NCBI RefSeq assembly: GCF_002979555.1
Contig: NZ_PCOZ01000011.1
Coordinates: 86,593-150,592, forward strand
Source: Pseudomonas sp. MYb60
GTDB lineage: Bacteria; Pseudomonadota; Gammaproteobacteria; Pseudomonadales; Pseudomonadaceae
DNA: 64,000 bases
Direction of reading: 5' to 3'
Positions 8,855 through 17,475 of this stretch are shown piece after piece. A model generated the notes under the pieces. It was given only the letters and a program-made list of their open reading frames with translations, was not told the DNA's origin and ran no database searches. The position numbers and the translations under genes were made by a program. Position 1 is the stretch's first letter; the number at the start of each line of letters is the position of its first letter.

Positions 8855-10029
8855 TATTCTGCGTTCAGCTGGTTGATGGCCTTGACCAAGACATCAATGT
8901 CCGCAGCCGAGGTCATCAAGCCCGGCGTTACCCGGATACAGGTGCCAAACGAGGCGCCCACACGGGTGGTGGTAAACAGGTTGTAGTCCTTGAGCAAGCG
9001 CTCGGCCATCACCTGCTGATCCCGCCCCACAAACTTGAACCCCGTAATCCCGCAGTACAGGCGTGGATCATCCGGCGTCAGCACCTCGATCCCCGGCAGT
9101 GGCCGTACCTGGCTTACCCACAAGTCACGCAGGTAATTCACCCGCGCACCCTTGGCCGCCGCGCCCCCCAGCGCGCGGTGTTCTTCAAACACCTGCGGCA
9201 AGGTCATCAAGGCCGGAAAATTCGGCGTGCTGTAGGACGTCCGTGCGCGCACGTCGGTGGCCGGGTAGTGAAACTCGCCCATGTCCGGGTCGATGTCTGC
9301 CAGGCGTTCCGGGGCGATGTACAGGAAGCCCAGTGTCAGCGGCGCGCCAATCCATTTGTGCAGGTTGAAGCCGGCGAACTGAATGCCCAACTCGGCAAGG
9401 TTGAACTCGATCTGGCCGAGGGCGTGGGCGCCGTCGAGGATCACGTCGATGCCGTATTCGCGTGCAGCGCTGGCAATGGCTGCAACCGGCATCACCAGCC
9501 CGGTGCGATGGGTGACGTGGGTGAGCGCCATCAGCTTCACGCGCGGATGCCGGGTGAAGGCATCGCGATATGTCTGTACCAGGCTGTCGAAACTGGCCGG
9601 GTGCACGTGGGACAGTTCGACCACCTCGACGCCGCGCACACCCTCGAGCCAGCGCATGGCGCCCTTGACCGTGTCGTACTCCAGGTCACTGATCAGTACC
9701 TGGTCGCCCGGTTGCAGGCGGTTGTAGTTGCGAATCAGCGACTGCAGGGCTTCAGTGGCGTTGCGGGTGAAGGCCACGGCTTCAGGTTCTGCGCCGATCA
9801 GCTCGGCCAACTGGCGACGGATTGCCTCGTTGTCACCTTGCTCGAAGCGCTGGCGGACATGCACTGAGTTGCTGCGGTTGATAAATGCCACATGCTCCAG
9901 GTACTGCGCCTGGACCGCACGGCTCATGCGCCCGAAGTAACCGTTTTCCAGGTTGATCGGGCCGGGGTCCACGTCGTAGCGCTGGGCAATGGCGTGCCAG
10001 TGGTGTTCGTTGTCGGCATTCCTTGGCAT
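8854..10029 (-). CDS. Class V PLP-dependent aminotransferase (isopenicillin-N-epimerase/cysteine-desulfurase fold)
   Basis: Protein of 391 residues in the fold-type I class V family. The cofactor-binding lysine lies in FNLHKWIGAPL, preceded by the aspartate and histidine of DVILDGAHALGQ, the usual PLP-ring contacts. FTRNATEAL forms the phosphate-binding start. The sequence is closer to the isopenicillin-N-epimerase-like branch than to IscS or SufS and lacks a clear catalytic cysteine loop, so the substrate is unknown. It is followed by the DUF3820 gene upstream on the same strand, 12 bases away. Confidence 0.85.
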   Translation of the reverse strand: MPRNADNEHHWHAIAQRYDVDPGPINLENGYFGRMSRAVQAQYLEHVAFINRSNSVHVRQRFEQGDNEAIRRQLAELIGAEPEAVAFTRNATEALQSLIRNYNRLQPGDQVLISDLEYDTVKGAMRWLEGVRGVEVVELSHVHPASFDSLVQTYRDAFTRHPRVKLMALTHVTHRTGLVMPVAAIASAAREYGIDVILDGAHALGQIEFNLAELGIQFAGFNLHKWIGAPLTLGFLYIAPERLADIDPDMGEFHYPATDVRARTSYSTPNFPALMTLPQVFEEHRALGGAAAKGARVNYLRDLWVSQVRPLPGIEVLTPDDPRLYCGITGFKFVGRDQQVMAERLLKDYNLFTTTRVGASFGTCIRVTPGLMTSAADIDVLVKAINQLNAE

Positions 10030-10041
10030 GGGCGCGCACTC

Positions 10042-10278
10042 TTAATGGCGTGGGGCGGGTTTACCGTGCTTGGCACGCAAGGGTTCGAGCAGTTCCGACA
10101 AACCGTTGTGGTCAATTTCCTGCATCAGCGCCAGCAAACCGCCCAGTTCGCCGTGGGGAAAACCTTCACGGGCAAACCAGTTCAGGTAGGGGCCCGGCAG
10201 GTCAGCGATGATCCTGCCCTTGTATTTGCCGTAGGGCATCTGGCGGGTGATTAGCAGTTCGAGTTTTTCGGGGTTCAT
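10042..10278 (-). CDS. DUF3820 family protein
   Basis: Small protein of 78 residues with the conserved core MPYGKYKGRIIADLPGPYLNW, matching the DUF3820 family, whose structural entry is called putative quorum-sensing-regulated virulence factor. The true molecular role is unknown. I chose the internal ATG (MNPEKLELL) because the family begins there; upstream codons to 10323 would extend into the promoter region. It probably shares a transcript with the aminotransferase. Confidence 0.8.
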   Translation of the reverse strand: MNPEKLELLITRQMPYGKYKGRIIADLPGPYLNWFAREGFPHGELGGLLALMQEIDHNGLSELLEPLRAKHGKPAPRH

Positions 10279-10485
10279 GGGGTTTTCAATGCGGCGGATC
10301 GAGACACCTGAAAATACAGGCATTCTGCATGAAGGCCAAATGACAGATCATGCAAATAACGAACGTACAGATGGTTCAATAATTCGTAAGTTACTGAATA
10401 ATAATGGAAAAGTTATTTTTATAAACCTGGCACGGGCGCTGCAACCATTAAGACAACCTTCTTAACCCGCACAAGGAATTGAAAA

Positions 10486-10953
10486 ATGACTGACATCAAT
10501 AAAGAATCGATCTCCGTACTCAACGACCTGATCGAGACCAGCAAAGACGGCCAGAAAGGTTTCGCGACCTGTGCTGAAGACATCAAGCACCCAGAGCTCA
10601 AGGCGCTGTTCGTCAAACGCTCCGCTGATTGCGCAACCGCTGCGGCCGAGCTACAAACTGCGGTACGTGCCCTGGGTGGCGATCCGGAAAATTCCGGCAG
10701 CGTTGCTGGCGCCCTGCACCGTGGTTGGGTCGACGTGAAGTCGCTGGTCACCGGCAAGGACGAAGAAGCAGTATTGAACGAAGCCGAGCGCGGTGAAGAC
10801 CACGCCCTGAAGGCTTACAAGGACGCGATCGAGAAGATCAACAAGCACAACCTGCTGGGTATTCGTGACCTGGTTGAGCGTCAGTTCCACGGCGCACAAC
10901 GCAACCACGACCAAGTGAAAGCGCTGCGTAACCAGGCTCGCGCTCAGTCGTAA
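10486..10953 (+). CDS. PA2169-family four-helix-bundle protein (DUF2383)
   Basis: All-alpha protein of 155 residues beginning MTDINKESISVLNDLIETSKDG, the typical opening of the PA2169/YciF-like ferritin-fold family. Several acidic and histidine residues (CAEDIKHPELK, EDHALKAYKD, ERQFHGAQRNHDQV) could bind a di-metal centre, but function is not established. AAGGAATTG is a clear ribosome site. The upstream 160 bases are AT-rich and look like a regulated promoter, consistent with the stress induction reported for relatives. A REP follows. Confidence 0.85.
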   Translation: MTDINKESISVLNDLIETSKDGQKGFATCAEDIKHPELKALFVKRSADCATAAAELQTAVRALGGDPENSGSVAGALHRGWVDVKSLVTGKDEEAVLNEAERGEDHALKAYKDAIEKINKHNLLGIRDLVERQFHGAQRNHDQVKALRNQARAQS

Positions 10954-10982
10954 GCCCTGCGCTGTCGCTGAAATGCTGTAAG

Positions 10983-11016
10983 AAATGTGGGAGGGGGCTT
11001 ACCCCCTCCCACATTT
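10983..11016. repeat. REP element
   Basis: AAATGTGGGAGGGGGCTTAC followed by CCCCTCCCACATTT, a near-perfect palindrome in the gap between convergent genes. Confidence 0.8.
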
Positions 11017-11042
11017 TTGCTGTGTGAAACGTTAGGTTGGGA

Positions 11043-11513
11043 TCAGCCGATGGTGATCGGCGGCAACTCGGTCAACGTCACTTCCTGCTGCTTGCGCGGC
11101 GCCAGAATCTCCGCTTCACCGTCCACCACCAACTCATCGCGCTGGTTGAACACGCGCGTCGCAATGCGCACGCGGAATTTCGGCAGTTTTTCCAGAATTT
11201 CCAGGCGCACGGTCAGGGTGTCGCCGATTTTCACGGGTTTCTGAAAGCTCATCTGCTGGCCGATATAGATCGTGCCCGGCCCAGGCAGCTCGCAGGCAAC
11301 GGCCGCGCTGATCAAGGCGCCGCTGAACATGCCATGGGCGATACGCTCCTTGAACATGGTGGCCTTGGCATACTCGGCGTCCAGGTGCACGGGGTTGTGG
11401 TCACCGGACATCGCGGCGAACAGCTGGATGTCGCGCTCTTCCACCAATTTGCTGTAGCTGGCGGTCTGGCCGACTTCGAGGGCTTCGTACGGGGTGTTGG
11501 TTACCTGGGTCAT
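11043..11513 (-). CDS. phaJ1: (R)-specific enoyl-CoA hydratase PhaJ1 (MaoC family)
   Basis: Hot-dog-fold hydratase of 156 residues that converts trans-2-enoyl-CoA to (R)-3-hydroxyacyl-CoA, linking beta-oxidation to polyhydroxyalkanoate precursors. The catalytic motif is FAAMSGDHNPVHLD, with the Asp/His pair, followed by KERIAHGMFSGAL. Length and sequence closely match PhaJ1 of P. aeruginosa as I remember it. It lies next to the alpha/beta hydrolase and fadD pair, as in other pseudomonads. Confidence 0.9.
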   Translation of the reverse strand: MTQVTNTPYEALEVGQTASYSKLVEERDIQLFAAMSGDHNPVHLDAEYAKATMFKERIAHGMFSGALISAAVACELPGPGTIYIGQQMSFQKPVKIGDTLTVRLEILEKLPKFRVRIATRVFNQRDELVVDGEAEILAPRKQQEVTLTELPPITIG

Positions 11514-11570
11514 CTAATCGTGCATCCTGTGGCTAATCGGTAATTTAATCGGCTGATTTTAAACCAGAAG

Positions 11571-12515
11571 TCATTCGCAGCGGGCCGGCCTGCGCAAGCT
11601 CAGGGCGTGGTCGAGCCACGTCAGCAGATCGCCCGTGACCTGATCACGGTTGGTTTCGTTGAACACTTCATGGCGCGCCTGCGGGTAGATCGTCAGTTGC
11701 AGGTGCTGGCAGCCAGCCCCGCGCAGGGCATCGGCCAGGTGGGTGAGACGCTTGCCCTCACTCACCGGATCACATTCTCCGCCCATCACCAGGATTGGCA
11801 GGCCCGGATCGATCTGCGCGAGATTGGACGCTTTGCTGATTTGCTGCAAGCCGCCGAGCAGGTCGACCCACAGCTGATTGGTGCAGCGAAAACCGCACAG
11901 CGGGTCGTTGATGTATCGGTCGACTTCGCTCGGGTCGCGGCTGAGCCAGTCGAATGCGGTGCGGTTGGGCTTGAACGCTTTGTTGAAAGAGCCAAAGGAC
12001 AGGAAGTCGATCAATGCGCTGCGCCCGCGCATCCCCTGCCTTGCGCGCTCGATCCGTGCAATCACCCGCGCGGCGCGATACAGCGCCACCGGTTGGAAAT
12101 TCGAACCGCTGAGAATCGCCCCATGCAGGCTGGCGCTGTGGTGCAGCAGATAGGCCTGGGCGATATAGCTGCCCATGCTGTGGCCCAGCAGAATGATCGG
12201 AATCCCTGGGTGCTGTTGGCCGATATGCTGGTTGAGGCTGGCGAGGTCGCCCACCACCTTGTTCCAGCCGTCCTGCTCGGCGTAAAGGCCAAGCGTGCCT
12301 TCGTCGGCTGTGCGGCCGTGGCCACGCTGGTCCATCGCGTATACACCGTATCCCGCCGCGCACAGGGCCTCGGCGAGCCGCGCATAACGCCCACTGTGCT
12401 CGGCCATGCCATGGGACAGCATCACCAGGGCCTTGGGCGCGTCTTCGGGCATCCATTGATTGACGTACAGGCGGCTGCGGTCATTCGCGGTCAGCCAGAA
12501 GGACTTGTGGTTCAT
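11571..12515 (-). CDS. Alpha/beta hydrolase, monoacylglycerol-lipase/lysophospholipase type
   Basis: Serine hydrolase of 314 residues. The nucleophile elbow is GHSMGS near residues 112-117, the oxyanion region is LSHGMAEHSGRY near 33-44, and the C-terminal acid/histidine pair is in GECDPVSEG and YPQARHEVFNE. This is the serine-aminopeptidase S33 (Hydrolase_4) layout. With phaJ1 on one side and divergent fadD genes on the other, release of fatty acids from lipids for activation by FadD is a reasonable inference. No signal peptide. Confidence 0.87.
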   Translation of the reverse strand: MNHKSFWLTANDRSRLYVNQWMPEDAPKALVMLSHGMAEHSGRYARLAEALCAAGYGVYAMDQRGHGRTADEGTLGLYAEQDGWNKVVGDLASLNQHIGQQHPGIPIILLGHSMGSYIAQAYLLHHSASLHGAILSGSNFQPVALYRAARVIARIERARQGMRGRSALIDFLSFGSFNKAFKPNRTAFDWLSRDPSEVDRYINDPLCGFRCTNQLWVDLLGGLQQISKASNLAQIDPGLPILVMGGECDPVSEGKRLTHLADALRGAGCQHLQLTIYPQARHEVFNETNRDQVTGDLLTWLDHALSLRRPARCE

Positions 12516-12713
12516 GGCGCTTCCTTTGCTCAGGGTCGTTGCAGTGTATAGCTCATCCCACGGGAAGCGTCTGGGCAGCGCAGGGCCTTGTAGGAATATT
12601 CACGCAATCAATGACGCTCTTTCCTGTATTTGCCTGTTTGGCCATAGCTGCTAACGTCCCCAAAGCTCCGCTTTTCATGCGGCCGGACATACTCAGGTAA
12701 GAGGACAAGAATA

Positions 12714-14402
12714 ATGCAACCTGATTTCTGGAATGACAAACGCGCCGCGGGCGTTCCCAATGACATCGACCTCTCGGCCTACAAGTCGGTGATCGAGGTC
12801 TTCGAACGTTCCTGCAAGGCCTTTGCCGACCGTCCCGCATTCAGCAACATGGGCATCACCCTCACGTATGCCGAGCTCGAGCGCCACAGTGCGGCGTTCG
12901 CCGGCTACTTGCAGCAGCACACCGACCTCAAGCCCGGCGACCGCATCGCGGTGCAGATGCCCAACGTGCTGCATTACCCGGTTGCCGTGTTCGGCGCCTT
13001 GCGCGCCGGACTCATCGTGGTCAACACCAACCCGCTGTACACCCCGCGCGAGATGCGCCACCAGTTCAAGGACGCTGGCGTGCGTGGGCTGGTGTACCTC
13101 AACCTGTTCGGTTCGCGGGTGCAGGAAGTGTGCGCCGACACCGAGATCGACTACCTGATCGAAGCCAAGATGGGCGACTTCATGCCCGCTGCCAAAGGCT
13201 GGCTGGTCAACACCCTGGTGGACAAGGTGAAGAAGATGGTGCCGGCCTACAGCCTGCCGCGTGCCGTCTCCTTCAAGCGCGCGTTGCACATGGGCGCAGG
13301 CCTGGGGATCACGCGTCATCCGGTGACCCTGGACGATATCGCCGTGCTGCAATACACCGGCGGCACCACCGGCCTGGCCAAAGGCGCGATGCTCACCCAC
13401 GGCAACCTGGTGGCGAACATGCAGCAGGTGCGCGCGTGCATGTCGCAGACCGGCGAGGACGGCCACCCGCTGATCAAGGAAGGGCAGGAGGTGATGATTG
13501 CGCCGCTGCCGCTGTACCACATCTATGCATTCACGGCGAACTGCATGTGCATGATGGTCTCCGGCAACCACAACGTGTTGATCACCAATCCACGAGACAT
13601 CGGCGGGTTTATCAAGGAACTGAAGAAGTGGCGTTTTACCGGCCTGCTGGGCCTCAACACCTTGTTTGTGGCACTGATGGACCACCCCGACTTCAAGACC
13701 CTGGATTTCTCCCACCTCAAGCTCACCAACTCCGGTGGCACCGCGCTGATCAAGGCCACGGCCGAGCGCTGGGAGCAACTCACCGGTTGCGCGATTGGCG
13801 AGGGCTACGGCCTGACCGAAACCTCGCCGGTGGCAAGTACCAACCCCTATGGCAATAAGTCGCGCCTGGGCACCGTGGGCATTCCGGTGCCGGGTACGGG
13901 CATGAAGGTGATCGATGACCAAGGCGCCGAGCTGCCGCTGGGCGAGCGGGGCGAGCTGTGTATCAAGGGGCCGCAAGTGATGAAGGGTTACTGGCAGCAA
14001 CCGGCGGCCACCGCCGAGACGCTGGATGCCGAGGGATGGCTCAAGACGGGTGACATCGCGGTGATCGACGAGGATGGCTTCGTTCGTATTGTCGACCGCA
14101 AGAAAGACCTGATCATCGTCTCGGGCTTCAACGTGTACCCCAACGAGATCGAAGATGTGGTGATGGCCCACCCGGCGGTGGCCAACTGCGCGGTGATCGG
14201 CGTGCCGGACGAGCGCACGGGGGAGGCGGTGAAGCTGTTCGTGGTGGCGCGTGCCGAAGGGGTGAGCCTTGAAGAGTTGAAGGCCTACTGCAAGGCCAAC
14301 TTCACGGGGTACAAGATACCCAAGCAAATCGTGTTGCGTGAGTCGCTGCCGATGACGCCGGTGGGCAAGATCCTACGGCGCGAGCTGCGCGACATCGCTT
14401 GA
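12714..14402 (+). CDS. fadD2: Long-chain fatty-acid-CoA ligase FadD2
   Basis: AMP-forming acyl-CoA synthetase of 562 residues that activates fatty acids for beta-oxidation at the inner membrane. The P-loop is YTGGTTGLAKGA near 216-227, the linker region ends in GYGLTETSP, and the FadD signature DGFVRIVDRKKDLIIVSGFNVYPNEIE sits near 459-485, split between the GD-hinge and C-domain. The last lysine of PVGKILRRELR completes the adenylation site. AGGTAAGAGG precedes the start. First of two tandem copies. Confidence 0.93.
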   Translation: MQPDFWNDKRAAGVPNDIDLSAYKSVIEVFERSCKAFADRPAFSNMGITLTYAELERHSAAFAGYLQQHTDLKPGDRIAVQMPNVLHYPVAVFGALRAGLIVVNTNPLYTPREMRHQFKDAGVRGLVYLNLFGSRVQEVCADTEIDYLIEAKMGDFMPAAKGWLVNTLVDKVKKMVPAYSLPRAVSFKRALHMGAGLGITRHPVTLDDIAVLQYTGGTTGLAKGAMLTHGNLVANMQQVRACMSQTGEDGHPLIKEGQEVMIAPLPLYHIYAFTANCMCMMVSGNHNVLITNPRDIGGFIKELKKWRFTGLLGLNTLFVALMDHPDFKTLDFSHLKLTNSGGTALIKATAERWEQLTGCAIGEGYGLTETSPVASTNPYGNKSRLGTVGIPVPGTGMKVIDDQGAELPLGERGELCIKGPQVMKGYWQQPAATAETLDAEGWLKTGDIAVIDEDGFVRIVDRKKDLIIVSGFNVYPNEIEDVVMAHPAVANCAVIGVPDERTGEAVKLFVVARAEGVSLEELKAYCKANFTGYKIPKQIVLRESLPMTPVGKILRRELRDIA

Positions 14403-14782
14403 ATTGAAATAGGCTCAAAATGTGGGAGGGGGCTTGCCCCCGATTGCGGTGTGTCAGCCCTGGATTTTTTGGCTGAAACACGGCAATCGGGGGCAAGCCC
14501 CCTCCCACATTTGTTTTGTATCGCCTTGGAAGCCTTGTTCCAGAGCCTTTTTCGGGAGGATTTAAACTGTGACCAAATATTGTCCTACAGTCGTGTTTAT
14601 GACTGTGAGGCCCCTCTTTGGCTCTAGGCGGCCCTTGGCAAAGCTGCTACTCTCGGCGCGCTTTGTGACGTCTCGGCCTGCTTAAAAGCGCCAGATTCAC
14701 CCTAAAAGACATACACCAATAATAATCGCATCAAATGCGATGAAGAATTCGCGTCGCTGACGTCGCTGAGGAGTGGGCTTCC
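14403..14782 (+). promoter_or_regulatory. Intergenic region upstream of fadD1 with REPIN and operator-like palindrome
   Basis: This 380-base gap holds no gene. Its first quarter is a REPIN (listed separately). After it comes ACAGTC-N8-GACTGT at 14587-14606, a possible operator. An AT-rich stretch near 14700-14740 precedes GAGGAGTGGG, the ribosome site of fadD1. The layout suggests fadD1 has its own promoter in addition to any readthrough from fadD2. Confidence 0.45.
14417..14513. repeat. REPIN: long inverted REP doublet
   Basis: AAATGTGGGAGGGGGCTTGC at the left is mirrored by GCAAGCCCCCTCCCACATTT at the right. Inner arms (CGATTGC...GCAATCG, then GTGT-CAGCC/GGCTG-ACAC) continue the pairing almost to the centre. 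It could fold into one hairpin of nearly 100 bases. Confidence 0.88.
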
Positions 14783-16474
14783 ATGAACGAAGACTTTTGG
14801 AAGGATAAGTACCCCGCCGGGATTGCTGCTCAAATCAATCCAGACGAGTATCCGAATATTCAGGCGGTACTGAAACAGTCCTGCCAGCGCTTCGCCAACA
14901 AACCGGCTTTCAGCAACCTGGGCAAGACACTCACCTATGGTGAGTTGTACGAACTGTCTGGCGCCTTCGCCGCGTACCTGCAACAGCACACCGACTTGAA
15001 GCCCGGCGACCGCATCGCCGTGCAACTGCCCAACGTCCTGCAATATCCCGTCGCCGTGTTCGGTGCCATCCGGGCCGGCCTGATCGTGGTCAACACCAAC
15101 CCGCTGTACACCGCGCGGGAAATGGAACACCAATTCAACGACTCCGGCGCCAAGGCCCTGGTGTGCCTGGCGAACATGGCGCACCTGGCGGAAAAGGTCG
15201 TGCCCAAGACCGCCGTCAAGCACGTGATCGTCACCGAAGTCGCCGACCTGCTGCCGCCGCTCAAGCGCCTGCTGATCAACAGCGTCATCAAGTACGTGAA
15301 GAAGATGGTCCCGGCTTACCATTTGCCCAAGGCCATCAAATTCAACGATGTGCTCGCCAAAGGGCACGGCCAGCCGGTCAACGATGCCAGCCCGGCGAGC
15401 AGCGATGTCGCCGTGTTGCAATACACCGGCGGCACCACCGGCGTGGCCAAGGGCGCGATGCTCACCCACCGCAACCTGGTCGCCAACATGCTGCAATGCA
15501 AGGCGTTGATGGGCTCCAACCTCAATGAAGGCTGCGAGATCCTGATCACGCCGCTGCCGCTGTACCACATCTATGCGTTCACCTTTCATTGCATGGCGAT
15601 GATGCTGATCGGCAACCACAACATCCTGATCAGCAACCCGCGCGACCTGCCGGCGATGGTCAAGGAGCTGTCAAAGTGGAAGTTCAGCGGCTTTGTCGGC
15701 CTCAACACCCTGTTTGTGGCGCTGTGCAACAACGAAGCGTTCCGCAAGCTGGACTTCTCGGCGCTCAAAGTCACCCTGTCTGGCGGCATGGCCCTGCAAT
15801 TGGCGGCGGCCGAGCGTTGGAAGGCCGTGACGGGTTGTGGCATCTGCGAAGGCTACGGCATGACCGAAACCAGCCCGGTGGCCACGGTGAACCCGATCCA
15901 GCATATCCAGGTCGGCACCATCGGCATTCCGGTGCCGTCCACCGTGTGCAAGGTCATCGCGGATGACGGCACTGAGCTGGCGCTGGGCGAAACCGGCGAG
16001 CTGTGCGTCAAGGGCCCGCAGGTCATGAAGGGCTACTGGCAGCGCCAGGACGCTACCGACGAGATGCTCGACAGCGAAGGCTGGCTCAAGACCGGTGACA
16101 TCGCGATCATCCAGCCGGACGGCTACATGCGCATTGTCGACCGCAAGAAGGACATGATCCTGGTGTCGGGCTTCAACGTGTACCCCAACGAGCTGGAAGA
16201 CGTGCTCGCGGGTCTGCCAGGCGTACTGCAATGTGCCGCCATCGGCGTACCGGACGAGAAGTCCGGGGAGCACATCAAGCTCTTCATCGTGGTCAAGCCG
16301 GGCGCGACCCTCACCAAGGACCAGGTGATGGAGCACATGCGCGCCAACGTCACTGCCTACAAGGTGCCCAAGGCCGTGGAATTCCGCGACGCCTTGCCGA
16401 CCACCAACGTGGGCAAGATCCTGCGCCGTGAGTTGCGTGATGAAGAGTTGAAGAAGCTCGGCCTTAAAAAGTAA
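14783..16474 (+). CDS. fadD1: Long-chain fatty-acid-CoA ligase FadD1
   Basis: Second acyl-CoA synthetase, 563 residues, highly similar to the preceding FadD2 throughout. P-loop YTGGTTGVAKGA near 214-225; GYGMTETSPVATVN near 360; FadD signature DGYMRIVDRKKDMILVSGFN near 457; catalytic lysine in NVGKILRRELRDE. The P. aeruginosa paralogues differ in preferred chain length, which cannot be read here. GAGGAGTGGGCTTCC precedes the start. A REP follows the stop. Confidence 0.94.
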   Translation: MNEDFWKDKYPAGIAAQINPDEYPNIQAVLKQSCQRFANKPAFSNLGKTLTYGELYELSGAFAAYLQQHTDLKPGDRIAVQLPNVLQYPVAVFGAIRAGLIVVNTNPLYTAREMEHQFNDSGAKALVCLANMAHLAEKVVPKTAVKHVIVTEVADLLPPLKRLLINSVIKYVKKMVPAYHLPKAIKFNDVLAKGHGQPVNDASPASSDVAVLQYTGGTTGVAKGAMLTHRNLVANMLQCKALMGSNLNEGCEILITPLPLYHIYAFTFHCMAMMLIGNHNILISNPRDLPAMVKELSKWKFSGFVGLNTLFVALCNNEAFRKLDFSALKVTLSGGMALQLAAAERWKAVTGCGICEGYGMTETSPVATVNPIQHIQVGTIGIPVPSTVCKVIADDGTELALGETGELCVKGPQVMKGYWQRQDATDEMLDSEGWLKTGDIAIIQPDGYMRIVDRKKDMILVSGFNVYPNELEDVLAGLPGVLQCAAIGVPDEKSGEHIKLFIVVKPGATLTKDQVMEHMRANVTAYKVPKAVEFRDALPTTNVGKILRRELRDEELKKLGLKK

Positions 16475-16482
16475 CGCTCTAC

Positions 16483-16514
16483 CAATGTGGGAGGGGGCTT
16501 GCCCCCTCCCACCT
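16483..16514. repeat. REP element
   Basis: CAATGTGGGAGGGGGCTTGC paired with CCCCTCCCACCTG between the convergent fadD1 and the small minus-strand gene. Confidence 0.8.
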
Positions 16515-16529
16515 GTTGAGCCGCGTTTT

Positions 16530-16907
16530 TTACAGGGCGAACTGCGCGAAGCCCACGCCCGCGCCGGCTGGGCGCACGTCTTTCAAGAACGAATCCTTGT
16601 CCGCACTCAATTCCAGCGTGATCTCCGGCTTGCGCTTGCCCGCATTGCGCACCACCAATCCTTCGATGTGCTCGCGCAGGAACGCCGTCGGCACCTTCAG
16701 GTGCAGCAACTGGTCAGTCTCGGCGTTGTGCATCAGCAAGTGAATCCACTCGTATTGCCCTACGGCAATCCGTCCCACCGGCAGGTCGAACCACCAGATG
16801 TTGCGCTTGCGGTCCAGGTCGGTGAAGTGGCAGTTGTTGACGCCGAGTACGGCACCGCCCAGTTCAGTGTTTCTGCGGGCGATGGCCTGTGCTTTATTGA
16901 GTTTCAT
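16530..16907 (-). CDS. Conserved hypothetical protein, 125 residues
   Basis: I do not recognise the family. The protein starts MKLNKAQAIARRNTELGGAVLG and contains a beta-rich core with NIWWFDLPVGRI and WIHLLMHNAETDQLLHLKVP, with no signal peptide or membrane segment. The internal ATG at 16907 is preferred because AGGAAGGTT lies just before it; a longer reading frame to 16979 has no good ribosome site. It is monocistronic between a REP and the divergent CsbD gene. Confidence 0.7.
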   Translation of the reverse strand: MKLNKAQAIARRNTELGGAVLGVNNCHFTDLDRKRNIWWFDLPVGRIAVGQYEWIHLLMHNAETDQLLHLKVPTAFLREHIEGLVVRNAGKRKPEITLELSADKDSFLKDVRPAGAGVGFAQFAL

Positions 16908-17107
16908 AACCTTCCTACGGGATCTGTTATTCAGCGTTATAGCCTGAATGTGCCGCGCATTCTCGTGGGTTGGCCACAAAACATAAAGCCAAACCTGCGA
17001 CCGGCGATGAAATGTCGATTGAAAATAATTGAAACTCTGCTGAACAGGCCTGGGTCAATCTTTACGTAATGACCAAAAACCCTTGATTGTTCTTCTGGAG
17101 AAATACC

Positions 17108-17299
17108 ATGGGCAGCACAGCGGATAAGGCAAAAGGTTTGGCGAACGAAGCCGTCGGCAACATCAAGCAAGGTGTTGGCAAGGTTACCGATAACACCAAG
17201 CTGCAGACCGAAGGCAAGATTCAAGAGAAGAAAGGCGAAGCCCAGCAGAAAGTCGGCGAAGCCAAAGATGCCGTAAAGAAAACCATCGACAAGGCCTGA
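17108..17299 (+). CDS. CsbD-family stress protein
   Basis: Lysine-rich helical protein of 63 residues with the CsbD pattern (DKAKGLANEAVGNIKQGVGK ... EGKIQEKKGEAQQKVGEAKD). Relatives are induced by general stress or stationary phase; the biochemical role is unknown. TCTGGAGAAATACC gives a good ribosome site before the ATG at 17108. A strong terminator follows within 30 bases, so the gene is a single-gene unit. Confidence 0.88.
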   Translation: MGSTADKAKGLANEAVGNIKQGVGKVTDNTKLQTEGKIQEKKGEAQQKVGEAKDAVKKTIDKA

Positions 17300-17327
17300 T
17301 CGGGCCGACTGCGATGTTGCAGACAAG

Positions 17328-17352
17328 CGGCCATCCACGGATGGCCGTTTTT
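17328..17352 (+). terminator. Rho-independent terminator after the CsbD gene
   Basis: Stem CGGCCATCC/GGATGGCCG followed by TTTTT. Confidence 0.88.
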
Positions 17353-17475
17353 GTGTCACCGGATGCGATTAAAGTTTGGAAATTGTTTCGAGGTCGCCAA
17401 ATAGGCTACCTTGAGGTAGAAAACGGCCCCTGAGTCGCCCACGAACCTGTCCTTTTTGCGGCGAAAGGAGACGCT

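Noticed and set aside
8794..9867. 357-codon plus-strand frame opposite the aminotransferase
   Set aside because: No recognisable motif; the minus strand has an intact class V aminotransferase.
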